From Nitrospirota bacterium (lineage in GTDB: Bacteria; Nitrospirota; Leptospirillia; Leptospirillales; Leptospirillaceae), in the NCBI GenBank assembly GCA_021801345.1, contig JAJYYA010000005.1:1-64000 (forward strand): a stretch of 64,000 bases of DNA, written 5' to 3'. Made by a program: the position numbers and the translations under genes. Below the pieces are notes generated by a model. That model was not told the origin of the DNA. It saw only the letters and a list, made by a program, of their open reading frames with translations, and did no database searches. Each line of letters opens with the position of its first letter. The stretch's first letter is position 1. Shown one piece after another: positions 52,019 to 63,769 of this stretch.

Positions 52019-53350
52019 ATGCAGGTTTTCGTATTGGACAAGAGAAAAAAGCCACTGATGCCCTGCCACCCGGCACGGGCAAGGGAGTTGCTAAAAAGGG
52101 GTCAGGCGGTGGTCCACAAGATCGCCCCCTTCACCATCCGGTTAAAGGAGCGAGTCGGGGGAGAGGTTCAGCCGATCCGGATCAAACTCGATCCGGGATC
52201 AAAAACCACCGGCATCGCTCTGGTCCGAGAAGAAGTGATGGGAACGGAAACCACCGCCCATGTCCTGTTCTTGGCGGAACTCGATCACCGGGGAGACCGG
52301 ATCCGGGAGCGTCTCACCGCCCGGAGAGCGTTTCGGAGACGCAGACGGGGCAACCTCCGCCATCGTCCACCCCGGTTCGACAATCGGACAAGGCCCGAGG
52401 GGTGGCTCCCCCCGTCCCTCCAACACCGGGTCGATACGACAGGGGCCTGGGTGAATCGGCTCCGGAGGCTGGCTCCGGTCTCCGGTATTTCCATGGAACT
52501 TGTCCGGTTCGACCTGCAGAAGAGGGAAAATCCGGAGATCTCCGGAGTTGAGTATCAGCAAGGGACCCTGGCCGGGTATGAGGTCCGGGAGTATTTGTTG
52601 GAGAAATGGAACCGGACCTGTGCCTACTGCGGGAAGACGGACGTGCCTCTTGAGATCGATCACATCCACCCCCGCTCCAAGGGAGGGACGGATCGGGTCT
52701 CCAATCTGACACTGGCGTGTCACGTCTGCAACCAGAAGAAGGGAGACGAGGACATGACCGAGTTTCTGATCAAGAAGCCGGACGTTCTGAAGAAGATCCT
52801 CGTTCAAGCCAAGACCCCGCTCAAAGACGCCTCCGCCGTGAACTCCACCCGATGGGCGTTGTATGAGGCGTTGAAGCGGACGGGTCTCCCGGTCGAGACG
52901 GGATCCGGAGGACGGACGAAGTACAACCGGACCCGGTTCGGACTTCCGAAGACGCACAGCCTTGATGCGGCCTGTGTCGGGAAGGTCGATCAAGTCACGG
53001 ACGGGGACCGGCGGGTCCTGTCGATCAAGGCCACGGGTCGGGGGAGCTATCAGAGAACCCGGCTTGATGCCTTTGGCTTCCCCCGAGGGTTCCTGACCCG
53101 AACGAAGAGTCACTTCGGGTTCATGACCGGAGACCTGGTGAAGGCCACGGTCACGAAGGGAAAGAAGATTGGGGTCTATGTGGGCCGGGTCGCCGTCCGG
53201 GCCTCCGGAAGCTTCAATATCCAGAGACCCGGATCGGTGGTTCAGGGTCTTTCTTACAAAGACTGTCGATGTCTCCAACGGGGAGACGGGTACGGGTATG
53301 CGGTCATATCACACCTAACAGAAAGGAGAGCGCATTCCTCCCCGGCATAA
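52019..53350 (+). CDS. iscB: IscB RNA-guided nuclease (RuvC and HNH)
   Basis: IscB is the Cas9-related nuclease of ISC transposons. The 443-aa protein opens with the PLMP segment VFVLDKRKKPLMPCHPARAR. It then shows RuvC-I IKLDPGSKTTGIAL (Asp58), an Arg-rich bridge helix (about 96-123), RuvC-II Glu160 (SMELVRF), an HNH domain with C201-C204, DH214-215, N229 and C234-C237, and RuvC-III THSLDAA (His313, Asp316). All catalytic residues are present, so it should be active. AAGGAG precedes the ATG. Confidence 0.95.
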   Translation: MQVFVLDKRKKPLMPCHPARARELLKRGQAVVHKIAPFTIRLKERVGGEVQPIRIKLDPGSKTTGIALVREEVMGTETTAHVLFLAELDHRGDRIRERLTARRAFRRRRRGNLRHRPPRFDNRTRPEGWLPPSLQHRVDTTGAWVNRLRRLAPVSGISMELVRFDLQKRENPEISGVEYQQGTLAGYEVREYLLEKWNRTCAYCGKTDVPLEIDHIHPRSKGGTDRVSNLTLACHVCNQKKGDEDMTEFLIKKPDVLKKILVQAKTPLKDASAVNSTRWALYEALKRTGLPVETGSGGRTKYNRTRFGLPKTHSLDAACVGKVDQVTDGDRRVLSIKATGRGSYQRTRLDAFGFPRGFLTRTKSHFGFMTGDLVKATVTKGKKIGVYVGRVAVRASGSFNIQRPGSVVQGLSYKDCRCLQRGDGYGYAVISHLTERRAHSSPA

Positions 53351-53379
53351 ATGCCGAGGTTGAAAATCGCGCGCAGTTG

Positions 53380-54246
53380 ATGAATCTTGGGAGACTTGAT
53401 CAGGCGTTTTGTCCTGTTGCGCGAAAAAGCCGGGACCCGGGCAAGAAGCGAAGAGACTTCGAGAAGATTCATGTACCGGTGGACGGTCGCCTGGCTGACC
53501 CCGGTGTCTCGGGCAATCTCGGTTTGGTTGGCTATGTTTGCGCTTCGGAGAGCCAAGGCCGCCATAACGCGCCTGAAGTCCGGAAGGGATTCTACGGAGG
53601 AAATTTGCCGGAGATCCCTTTCGAGATAGGTGGCGATATACCCCTCCCACCACCCTTGAATGCCCGAAGGTCGAGAGAGGGTGTCAAGAGGAGGGAAGAA
53701 GCCACGGACCATGAGTTCTCCGGTCGATTCCTCCGGCCCGTCAATGGGCCCGTCTTCCGGGATCTTTCCGGCAAGGAGTGTGTCGAGGAGGCCGGAGGGA
53801 GAGCACCGGGCCCATTCCCCCCAGGACATGGGATAGAGTGTGGCGTGAACAGCCCGGCCCGCCAGACTCTCCGTGGCGTGCTGCATGAGGAGGGGGTTGG
53901 CCGAACCGGAAAGCACAAATCGGATCTTCCGCCTGTGCCGGTCCACAGTCTCCTTGACGGCAGACAGAAGCGAGGGGGACTTCTGGACTTCATCCAAGAC
54001 CAGGCGGTCCGTTCCGGCCCAGAGGGCTTCCGGATCGCGGTTCGCCTGCGTGAGGGTGTCGAAATTGTCCAATGTCAGATAGCGCCATCGGGAAAAGGGC
54101 TCTTCTTCTGTGAGAAGGGTGCTTTTTCCGACCTGGCGGGCGCCGGAGAGAATGACGACCGGATGATCTTCCACGGACTGGCGCAGAAGGGGGGCCATCC
54201 ATCTCTTTCTGTAATCTGATTCATCTTCTGAATGATTATTATTCAT
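53380..54246 (-). pseudogene. DUF4143 ATPase, N-terminal half (split by the IscB element)
   Basis: The 289 codons carry Walker A LSGARQVGKSTLL (about 30), Walker B RLVLDEVQKSPS (about 80), FVLSGSANPLLM, SLAGRAVHATLYPMSW and YIATYLERDLRQI, ending at KSPKIH. The native frame then runs into the element and continues to 53254, adding about 42 foreign residues. The truncated product keeps the ATPase core but loses the nuclease-like end. An earlier ATG at 54264 lies upstream of the predicted transcription start. Confidence 0.9.
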
Positions 54247-54282
54247 GGCTTGAATTATAATCATTCAGAAGCCGAGCATCAA
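54225..54282 (-). promoter_or_regulatory. Leaderless promoter with 15-bp inverted repeat
   Basis: On the minus strand TTGATG (54282-54277) and perfect TATAAT (54259-54254) are 17 nt apart, and the ATG at 54246 follows after 7 nt. CTTCTGAATGATTAT (54225-54239) and its exact inverse (54257-54271) flank the -10 box and start codon with a 17-nt loop. This is a strong operator candidate, partly within the coding sequence. Confidence 0.75.
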
Positions 54283-54416
54283 ATCCGACACACTCCCTCG
54301 AGCCACTCCGAATATCCCGGCAGGAGAGGGCTCTCGAATCTGTCCCCGACGAAGGTCTTTGTCGACCCTCTCGGCGACAAAGCCTCTTTCTTCCGGCTCC
54401 CTCCTTTTTTTTCTCG

Positions 54417-57983
<3,567 letters not shown>

Positions 57984-57985
57984 CC

Positions 57986-59338
57986 TCAGTCCTCCTTGTC
58001 CGTCCGCGCGAGGGAGAGAGAAAATGTCTCGGGGAGAGTCTCGGGAAGTTCCTCGAGGAGGGTCTCGTAGAGTTTTTCGATGTCGGGAGGGATCTCTTGC
58101 GAGTCGACCTGGAAGGTCAGGGGGGCGGCGGCGGGATCGGACGAAAAATCCCGGGCGAAGAGGGTGGCGTGGTCGGCCTCCTGGCGGAAGGCAATCCTGA
58201 AGACATGGGGCTCGCCCCTGTCGTCAAAGACGACCTCCTCCGGAAAGGTCCTCTCGGGAAGGGAGATCCCAAGCGATCGCGTCCTCTTCCGGTTGTGGCA
58301 AAAGAGGCAGAGAGGTCCGAAGCCCTCCTTCGTCCGGTCCGAGACCACAGAGAGGTCTTTCTTGCACGAGGTGCAGGGGGGGAGGGTCTTGGCGAACGCC
58401 TGGTGCGCCTTTGTGGCCTCCAGAAAGGCTACGGAACGGGGGAGCGAGAGGGGGACGCCGGGAAGCCCCGAGAGCAAGAGGGCGGAGCCGATGTGTCCCG
58501 CATAGCCCTCGAAGACAAGGTCGAGCCACTCGTTTCTCTTGCGGCCGCGCTTGAGGTATCCCCGGAGAGCCGCATCGTCTGGCCCCCGGCGCTTCTTCCA
58601 GAAGAGCCTCCGCAAAAAGTGCTCCCAGGATCCGATGCCGGGACTCGTCGGGAGGCAGGGGGGAAGGGGGCAGAGGGCCCGGAGATGACGGTGTCTCTCC
58701 GGGAGAAGCTGAGAGGTAAAATAGGGCAGAAGGCGGGCGAGCAGGAGATCCCCTTCCCTGGGCTCGTAGCCGGGGGAGAATTCGACCTCGATTTCGGTGT
58801 CGGTCACTCCTATGAGGTTTACGACCCGTCCCCGGGTACCGGATCCTTTTCTCACCTGGTAGAATGCGAGGGATGAGCCCTGCAGGATCTCTAGAAGGGG
58901 CAGGATCTCGGGAAAGCGCCCGGTCCTTTTGAGAAGGGCCGCCACGATCTCCGAAAATCTCTCCTGCGAGCGGCCGAGACCCTGGTCGAAATAGTTGTGA
59001 TAATAGAAGAATTCCTTCGTTACGGGGTTTCCGGCCCTCCCGGAAATGTCGTAGCGCAGGGCCTCCTCCTCGAATATCATGAGGGGCTGGTTCATCCCGG
59101 GGATGCCCAGGAAGGAGTCGAGAAAGCGCGAGAGAAGGTTCACTGTTTCCCGGTAGGCGGCGAATGTGGCCAAGGTCTCTCCGGCACCGGCCTTGGGCAA
59201 GGCCGATTCGATCCTCTGCACCGTCTCGAGGGTCTGGCGGTGCCCGAGGAGATCCTCGATGTAGATCCGCCCGAATCCGCTATTATAGATTCCCAGGAGC
59301 TTTTTGGCAAGGGGGCCGTTCGACGGGGCGGGGCTCAA
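57986..59338 (-). CDS. Unknown protein with CxxC pairs, tandem paralogue B
   Basis: I do not recognise this 450-aa family. It shares length and order of motifs with the upstream gene product: L-RIYIEDLL near the N-terminus, F-YHNYFDQGLGRSQE (about 110), KRGRKRNEWLDLVFEGYAGH (about 265), GLPGVPLSLPRS and a zinc-ribbon-like CTSCKKDL---CLFCHN (about 325-355). No signal peptide or membrane segment is seen. TTG at 59338 overlaps the upstream stop (TTGA) and its stop is 2 bp from dnaE, so it is embedded in a replication/repair unit. Confidence 0.8.
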   Translation of the reverse strand: MSPAPSNGPLAKKLLGIYNSGFGRIYIEDLLGHRQTLETVQRIESALPKAGAGETLATFAAYRETVNLLSRFLDSFLGIPGMNQPLMIFEEEALRYDISGRAGNPVTKEFFYYHNYFDQGLGRSQERFSEIVAALLKRTGRFPEILPLLEILQGSSLAFYQVRKGSGTRGRVVNLIGVTDTEIEVEFSPGYEPREGDLLLARLLPYFTSQLLPERHRHLRALCPLPPCLPTSPGIGSWEHFLRRLFWKKRRGPDDAALRGYLKRGRKRNEWLDLVFEGYAGHIGSALLLSGLPGVPLSLPRSVAFLEATKAHQAFAKTLPPCTSCKKDLSVVSDRTKEGFGPLCLFCHNRKRTRSLGISLPERTFPEEVVFDDRGEPHVFRIAFRQEADHATLFARDFSSDPAAAPLTFQVDSQEIPPDIEKLYETLLEELPETLPETFSLSLARTDKED

Positions 59339-60678
59339 GATCTCTTCCTTCCTGTCTTTTTTGACCCGATGGAGACGGGAAGCGCTTGGGGGATTGTCGC
59401 CATAAGCGCCTCGTGAAGGGCCGAGATGTCCGGGGTCCGGTCGTTTGACATGGTCGAGAAGGTCATGGGCAGATCTTCCGGGACGGGCGTGATCTCGCGG
59501 GCGGTGAGGACATTCCGGTCGGTCTCGAGGCGGAGCGAAAGGCAGAAGACGTGAGGGTTGCCCGCCGTGTCGTAGGCGACCTCGATGGGAAAAACGTCAT
59601 GGGGGAGACGAGGGATCTTCCGAGCCTTTGCGACTTTGGCGTTGTGGCAGGAGAGGCAGAGGGGCCCGATTGTTCCGTCGGATCCGGAGTCGAGGAGGGA
59701 GGAGAGAGACCTCTTGCAGGACGGACAGGGAGGGAGGCTCTCCGAAAAATGCCTGTAATCTTCCAGGACGTCGAGGGCTTCGGAGGAGCAGGGAAGGGAG
59801 AGGGGAACGCCGGGGATCCCCGCGACGAAGATGGCGGAGCTCGTGTGTCCCGCATAGCCGTCCATGAAGTAGTCCAGCCACTCGTTTCTTCGTCGTCCCC
59901 GCTTGAAAAATCTCGCAACGGCCTCCCGGTCGACCGTTGTTTTTCCGGAAAAGTTCTGTCTGAGGAAGCGGATCCAGGAGTCGAAGCCGGTCCCCCGGAA
60001 GACGTAGGGCGTGATCATTGAAAGGGTCTTCCCGGACGCGAGGTCCGGAACGGGGCCGGGGAGAAGTTGGGGAAGAAGGCGGGTGAAGAGGGTCTCGCCT
60101 TTTTCGGGCGTGTGCCCCGAGGTGAAAAAAACCTGGAACTGTTTTCCGGTATGGACGTCGAGGAGGGTGCCATAAGTTTTGGATCCCTCGACCACCTCAA
60201 AGAGTCCCAGGGAGGAGTCCCGGAGGATGTCGATCAGGGGCAGGAGCTCGGGAAAATGACCGACAGAGCGGAGAAAGCCCGCCGAGATCTCGGAAAGCGT
60301 CTCCTCCGACCTCCCGAACCCCTGGTCGAACGTGTTGAGGTAGGTAAAGAGAGAGAGCGTGATGGGGCTTTCGGGGGGATAGGAGGGAAGGTAGAGCTCC
60401 TGCTCCTCCCCGAGGACCATCAGGGCCTTCCGGAGGGAGGGGATCCCCGAGAAGGTTTCGAGAAAGATCGTCAGGAGGTTGACGGTTTCGCCGTAGACCG
60501 TGCGCGTGGCTTCGAGGTCTCCGGCAACGGCCTTGGGCAGGGCCTTTTCGATTTTGTTGACAGTTTCGAGCGTCTCTTTGCTTCTTAAAAGCTCCTCGAG
60601 GTAGGTGCGTCCGAGGGGGGTGCGCCAGGTCTCGAGGAGCTTCCTCTGGAGGGGGCCGGGGGAGAGAACGGGGCTCAT
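59335..60678 (-). CDS. Unknown protein with CxxC pairs, tandem paralogue A
   Basis: This 447-aa protein is the sister of the next gene's product: GRTYLEELLRSKETLETVNKIE, YLNTFDQGFGRSEE, FKRGRRRNEWLDYFMDGYAGH, GIPGVPLSLPCS and CPSCKRSL---CLSCHN. The paired cysteines suggest a structural zinc. AAGGAG lies 8 nt before the ATG. It sits 61 bp downstream of the UvrD-family helicase gene on the same strand. A DNA-linked role is guessed from location only. Confidence 0.8.
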   Translation of the reverse strand: MSPVLSPGPLQRKLLETWRTPLGRTYLEELLRSKETLETVNKIEKALPKAVAGDLEATRTVYGETVNLLTIFLETFSGIPSLRKALMVLGEEQELYLPSYPPESPITLSLFTYLNTFDQGFGRSEETLSEISAGFLRSVGHFPELLPLIDILRDSSLGLFEVVEGSKTYGTLLDVHTGKQFQVFFTSGHTPEKGETLFTRLLPQLLPGPVPDLASGKTLSMITPYVFRGTGFDSWIRFLRQNFSGKTTVDREAVARFFKRGRRRNEWLDYFMDGYAGHTSSAIFVAGIPGVPLSLPCSSEALDVLEDYRHFSESLPPCPSCKRSLSSLLDSGSDGTIGPLCLSCHNAKVAKARKIPRLPHDVFPIEVAYDTAGNPHVFCLSLRLETDRNVLTAREITPVPEDLPMTFSTMSNDRTPDISALHEALMATIPQALPVSIGSKKTGRKRS

Positions 60679-60739
60679 AGGGACTCTCCTTGGGACTCTC
60701 CTTGTGGGAAGACCGGAAGAAGAGGAAGGAGCATTGTCA

Positions 60740-62683
60740 TCAGTCTTCCCAGCTGTTGTAGGTGTTCACCGTGAGGTGCTCGTCTCCGATCTCCTCGAGA
60801 AAACGCGAGGGAGCCGCAGGGGAGCCGTATCCCCGGCCGATGACCTGGGGGACGCAGAGCAGGAGGTCGTGGCGGGCCCGGGTGACGGCCACATAGAAGA
60901 GCCGGCGCTCCTCCTCAAGATCCTCGGGGCTCTCCGAGCTTCGCGAGGAGGGGAAGACCCCCTCGGCGAGAGACAAGAGAAAGACCATGTCCCATTCGAG
61001 CCCCTTGGCCTGGTGGATGGTCGAAAGGACGATCCGGTTCTTGATCTCGTCGGCCGAGAGGTCGTCGCCGCCGGCTTCGAGCAGGGCCAGCTCGGCGAGG
61101 AAGTCCCCGAGCGCCGTCTCCGGCGGGATCTGGTTCGCGAAGGAGACGATATCCTCCTCCCGGCTCTCCGGGTCCTCGAAGGTCTCGTAGAGGTAGTCGT
61201 GGTAGCCGGTGTCGAGAAGGGTCTGAACGAGGAGGACCACATTTCCGGGAGAGGCCTCCCGGCGCTCCCCGAGCAGCTTGAAGGTCTCCCCCATGCGGGA
61301 AAGCCCCGGCCGGGCCCCGGCGGGGAAGGCCTTCAAGAACGCGGGGTCGGAAAGGGCCGCCTTTGGATTTTCCGTTCTGACGAGATGGTCTAAGGCCTTT
61401 TCGGCCGTCTTCTTGCCGACCCGGGGGAGCCTTTGCAGGATCCGTTTCCAGGCCATGGCGTCCCTGGCGTTTTCGAGGAGGCGAAGCCAAGAGAGGATGT
61501 CCTTGATGTGGGCCTGCTCGTAGAACTTGAGGCCGCTTGTGAGGTGGAAGGGGATCCGCTCGCGCGAGAGGGCGAGCTGGAGGGAGAGAGAGGCGTAGTG
61601 CGCCCGGTAGAGGACGGCGATCTCGGAGGGCTCGTGCCCCCGGTCGAGGGCCCGCCGGATTTTTCCTACGATAAAGCGGGCCTGGTCGAGGTCCGAGTAC
61701 ATCCGGACCAGCGTCGGGTGGTCGGCTTCCGGGCGGGGAGAGTAAAGGGTTTTAGGGATCTGGCGGCTGTTTCGTTCGATGATGCGGTTGGCCACGTTGA
61801 GGATGTTGGGAGTGGAGCGGTAGTTCTTCTCGAGGCGGTAGACCCCCGCCTCGGGATAGCGCTCCGAGAAGGTGAGGATATTGTCGATCGCCGCCCCCCG
61901 GAAGGAGTAGATGCTCTGGCTGTCGTCGCCTACCACGAAGAGGTTTTTGTGGTCGCAGGCCAGAAGGTCGAGGATCCGTCCCTGCAGGGGGTTGGTGTCC
62001 TGGTACTCGTCGACGAGGATGTGGCGGAAGCGCTCCCGAAGGATCGAGGCCGTCTCGGGGCTCTCTTCGAGCAGCCGAAGCCAGAGGAGAAGAAGATCGT
62101 CGAAGTCCAGGACCTTCTGGGCCGCCTTCTCTTCGCGGTAGCGCCGGTCGATGGCCTCGACCGCCTTTTCCAGATGGGAAAGCCAGGGGGCCCGGCGCCT
62201 GAGGAGCTCCCGAAGAGGGATCAGAAGATTCGACGCAAGGGAGAGATACCCTAAAATCGCCGCGGCGGGGGGAAGCTCCTCCTCCGGCATCTCGTCGGCC
62301 AAAGAGTCCCGGATCTCCTTGATCAGGTCCCGCTGGTCCTCCCGGTCGAGAAGGGTCCGGGTCCCTTCGACGCCGACTTTGTGTCCGAACTCCCGGATCA
62401 GCCGGTATCCCACATGGTGGAATGTGCCGGCCCAGGGAACGAGGAAGGCGGGGCCCATCAGACCGGTGAGCCGGTCTTGCATGACCCGGGAGGCCTTCTT
62501 CGTGAAGGTCAGGAGAAGGATGCGGGGGGCGGGAACGCCCCGGGAGAGAAGATGGGCCGCCCGGTAGGTCAGAACCCGGGTCTTGCCGCTTCCCGCCCCG
62601 GCGAGGACAAGGGCGGGGCCGTCGGGCGCCAGAACGGCCGGCTTCTGTTCCTCGTTGAGATCTGGGAGGGGCGGATGGGACAC
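60740..62683 (-). CDS. UvrD/Rep-family superfamily 1 DNA helicase
   Basis: The 647-aa protein unwinds DNA 3'-5' using ATP. Motifs in order: LNEEQKPAV (Q motif), Walker A AGAGSGKTRVL (about 30), VDEYQDTNPLQ (about 215), GDDSQSIYSFRGA, EKNYRSTPNIL, STIHQAKGLEWDMVFL and YVAVTRARHDL near the end. It is shorter than E. coli UvrD and lacks the long C-terminal extension of PcrA. It heads the minus-strand run that ends with dnaE. Confidence 0.93.
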   Translation of the reverse strand: MSHPPLPDLNEEQKPAVLAPDGPALVLAGAGSGKTRVLTYRAAHLLSRGVPAPRILLLTFTKKASRVMQDRLTGLMGPAFLVPWAGTFHHVGYRLIREFGHKVGVEGTRTLLDREDQRDLIKEIRDSLADEMPEEELPPAAAILGYLSLASNLLIPLRELLRRRAPWLSHLEKAVEAIDRRYREEKAAQKVLDFDDLLLLWLRLLEESPETASILRERFRHILVDEYQDTNPLQGRILDLLACDHKNLFVVGDDSQSIYSFRGAAIDNILTFSERYPEAGVYRLEKNYRSTPNILNVANRIIERNSRQIPKTLYSPRPEADHPTLVRMYSDLDQARFIVGKIRRALDRGHEPSEIAVLYRAHYASLSLQLALSRERIPFHLTSGLKFYEQAHIKDILSWLRLLENARDAMAWKRILQRLPRVGKKTAEKALDHLVRTENPKAALSDPAFLKAFPAGARPGLSRMGETFKLLGERREASPGNVVLLVQTLLDTGYHDYLYETFEDPESREEDIVSFANQIPPETALGDFLAELALLEAGGDDLSADEIKNRIVLSTIHQAKGLEWDMVFLLSLAEGVFPSSRSSESPEDLEEERRLFYVAVTRARHDLLLCVPQVIGRGYGSPAAPSRFLEEIGDEHLTVNTYNSWED

Positions 62684-62715
62684 GAAGGCTCCTGGAAATC
62701 GGCGTTTAGGACCGG

Positions 62716-63516
62716 TCAGAGATCCATGCGGGAGACGGAGGGAAGGCTCTCGAATCCCGGGCGTGCAAAGAAATATCCCTGGAAGAGGGCGATGCCCATC
62801 TCCCGGAGCGTTCGGACCTCTTCGAGGGTTTCGACCCCTTCGGCGATGAGGCGGATGCCCATCTCCCGGCAGAGGGTGACCATGGCGCTTACGATGCGGC
62901 GCCTCACGGTGTCGCGGTCGATGGCGGTGACCAGCTGGCGGTCGAGCTTGAGATATTCGGGGGTGAGCTGAGCCATGAGGTTCAGGCTCGAATACCCCTC
63001 CCCGAAGTCGTCGATGGCGATCAGGAGTCCATGGCTCCGGTAGCCCTCGAGGACGTGTTTAAGGAAGAGGGGATCCTCGATCTTCTCTTCCTCGGTGGTC
63101 TCGAGGATGATCCGCTCGATGGGAAAGTTGTTCTTTCTTGCGCACTCGAGGGTCAGCCGGATGCACTGGTCGGGATCGTAGACGGCGTTTACGAGAAAGT
63201 TGATGTTGATATTCGTGGTGATCCCGAGACGCGAGGCGAGGGTGATGGCCTTGGCCCGGCAGAGCTGGTCGAATCGAAACCTGTTGTCCCGCGTGACCCG
63301 CGAGAGAATCTCGGCCGCGCCTTCGCCCTCCACTCCCCGAACCAGTGCCTCGTAAGAGTGGACCTCTTTCTTGTCGAGGTCCACGATGGGCTGAAAGGCG
63401 AAGGTGAAGTCGAAGTCCAGAAGAGAGCCTTTGGCGCAATGCTCGCAGGTCAGGGATTCGATTTTGTCTCTTCGCTCTTCAGGGGAGGGAACGAGGGAGA
63501 GCTCGATGTTTGTCAT
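62716..63516 (-). CDS. Stand-alone EAL-domain c-di-GMP phosphodiesterase
   Basis: The 266-aa protein has a short N-terminal segment with CEHC (about 24-27) and one EAL domain. It shows FTFAFQPIVDL, EALVRG, INFLVNAVYDP, LETTEEEK, AIDDFGEGYSSL, LKLDRQLV and IAEGVETLEEV. All catalytic residues are present. The closest pattern is that of EAL domains linked to BLUF sensors (YcgF/BlrP1-like), but no sensor domain is fused here. The CxxC could respond to metal or redox state. It is expected to be cytoplasmic. Confidence 0.92.
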   Translation of the reverse strand: MTNIELSLVPSPEERRDKIESLTCEHCAKGSLLDFDFTFAFQPIVDLDKKEVHSYEALVRGVEGEGAAEILSRVTRDNRFRFDQLCRAKAITLASRLGITTNININFLVNAVYDPDQCIRLTLECARKNNFPIERIILETTEEEKIEDPLFLKHVLEGYRSHGLLIAIDDFGEGYSSLNLMAQLTPEYLKLDRQLVTAIDRDTVRRRIVSAMVTLCREMGIRLIAEGVETLEEVRTLREMGIALFQGYFFARPGFESLPSVSRMDL

Positions 63517-63678
63517 GGGGGCAGTCTCCGGGACGCATGAATTCTGAGGACCGAACGGTCGTCATTATAGCACGCCCCGGGGGGAAGGGGGATATGTGAG
63601 CTGCGGGGGAGTCGACAAAGCGTTTACACTCCTACCGAAGATCTCTCCCTTAGACTTTGGGGGCGGACGAAGGCTGCA

Positions 63679-63727
63679 ACCTCTTCCGGTGACATGCCGC
63701 TTTGAGAGGAGCCGGGCAATATTGTTT
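63679..63727 (-). repeat. Degenerate copy of the Rpn-like gene tail
   Basis: The 49-nt segment aligns with 63915-63962 (one indel, a few substitutions), including GCAATATTGTTT. Read on the minus strand it gives NNIARLLSK, then a frameshift and SPEEV. It is a decayed second copy of the neighbouring gene's end. Confidence 0.65.
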
Positions 63728-63769
63728 CAAAACCGGTGAGGAAGGTGTAAGGAAGCGATCCGAGTCGGC

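Larger units (their letters stand above)
51663..53379 (+). mobile_element. Non-autonomous IscB (ISC-type, IS200/IS605-like) element
   Basis: The 1,717-bp insertion is bounded exactly by the restored reading frame of the surrounding ATPase gene. Left end: GTCAACTACC followed by hairpin CCGTCC-TGAA-GGACGG (51673-51688). Right end: hairpin CGGCAT-AA-ATGCCG (53343-53356), then ...GCGCAGTTG. CAACT occurs in inverse orientation at both ends. No tnpA is present, so a transposase in trans would be needed. I see no target duplication, as expected for single-strand transposition. Confidence 0.87.

Noticed and set aside
52019-53350. Small Cas9 or TnpB
   Set aside because: The PLMP start, short length (443 aa), RuvC split by an HNH and lack of a REC lobe fit IscB. 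TnpB has no HNH, and Cas9 is much longer and would have a CRISPR array nearby.
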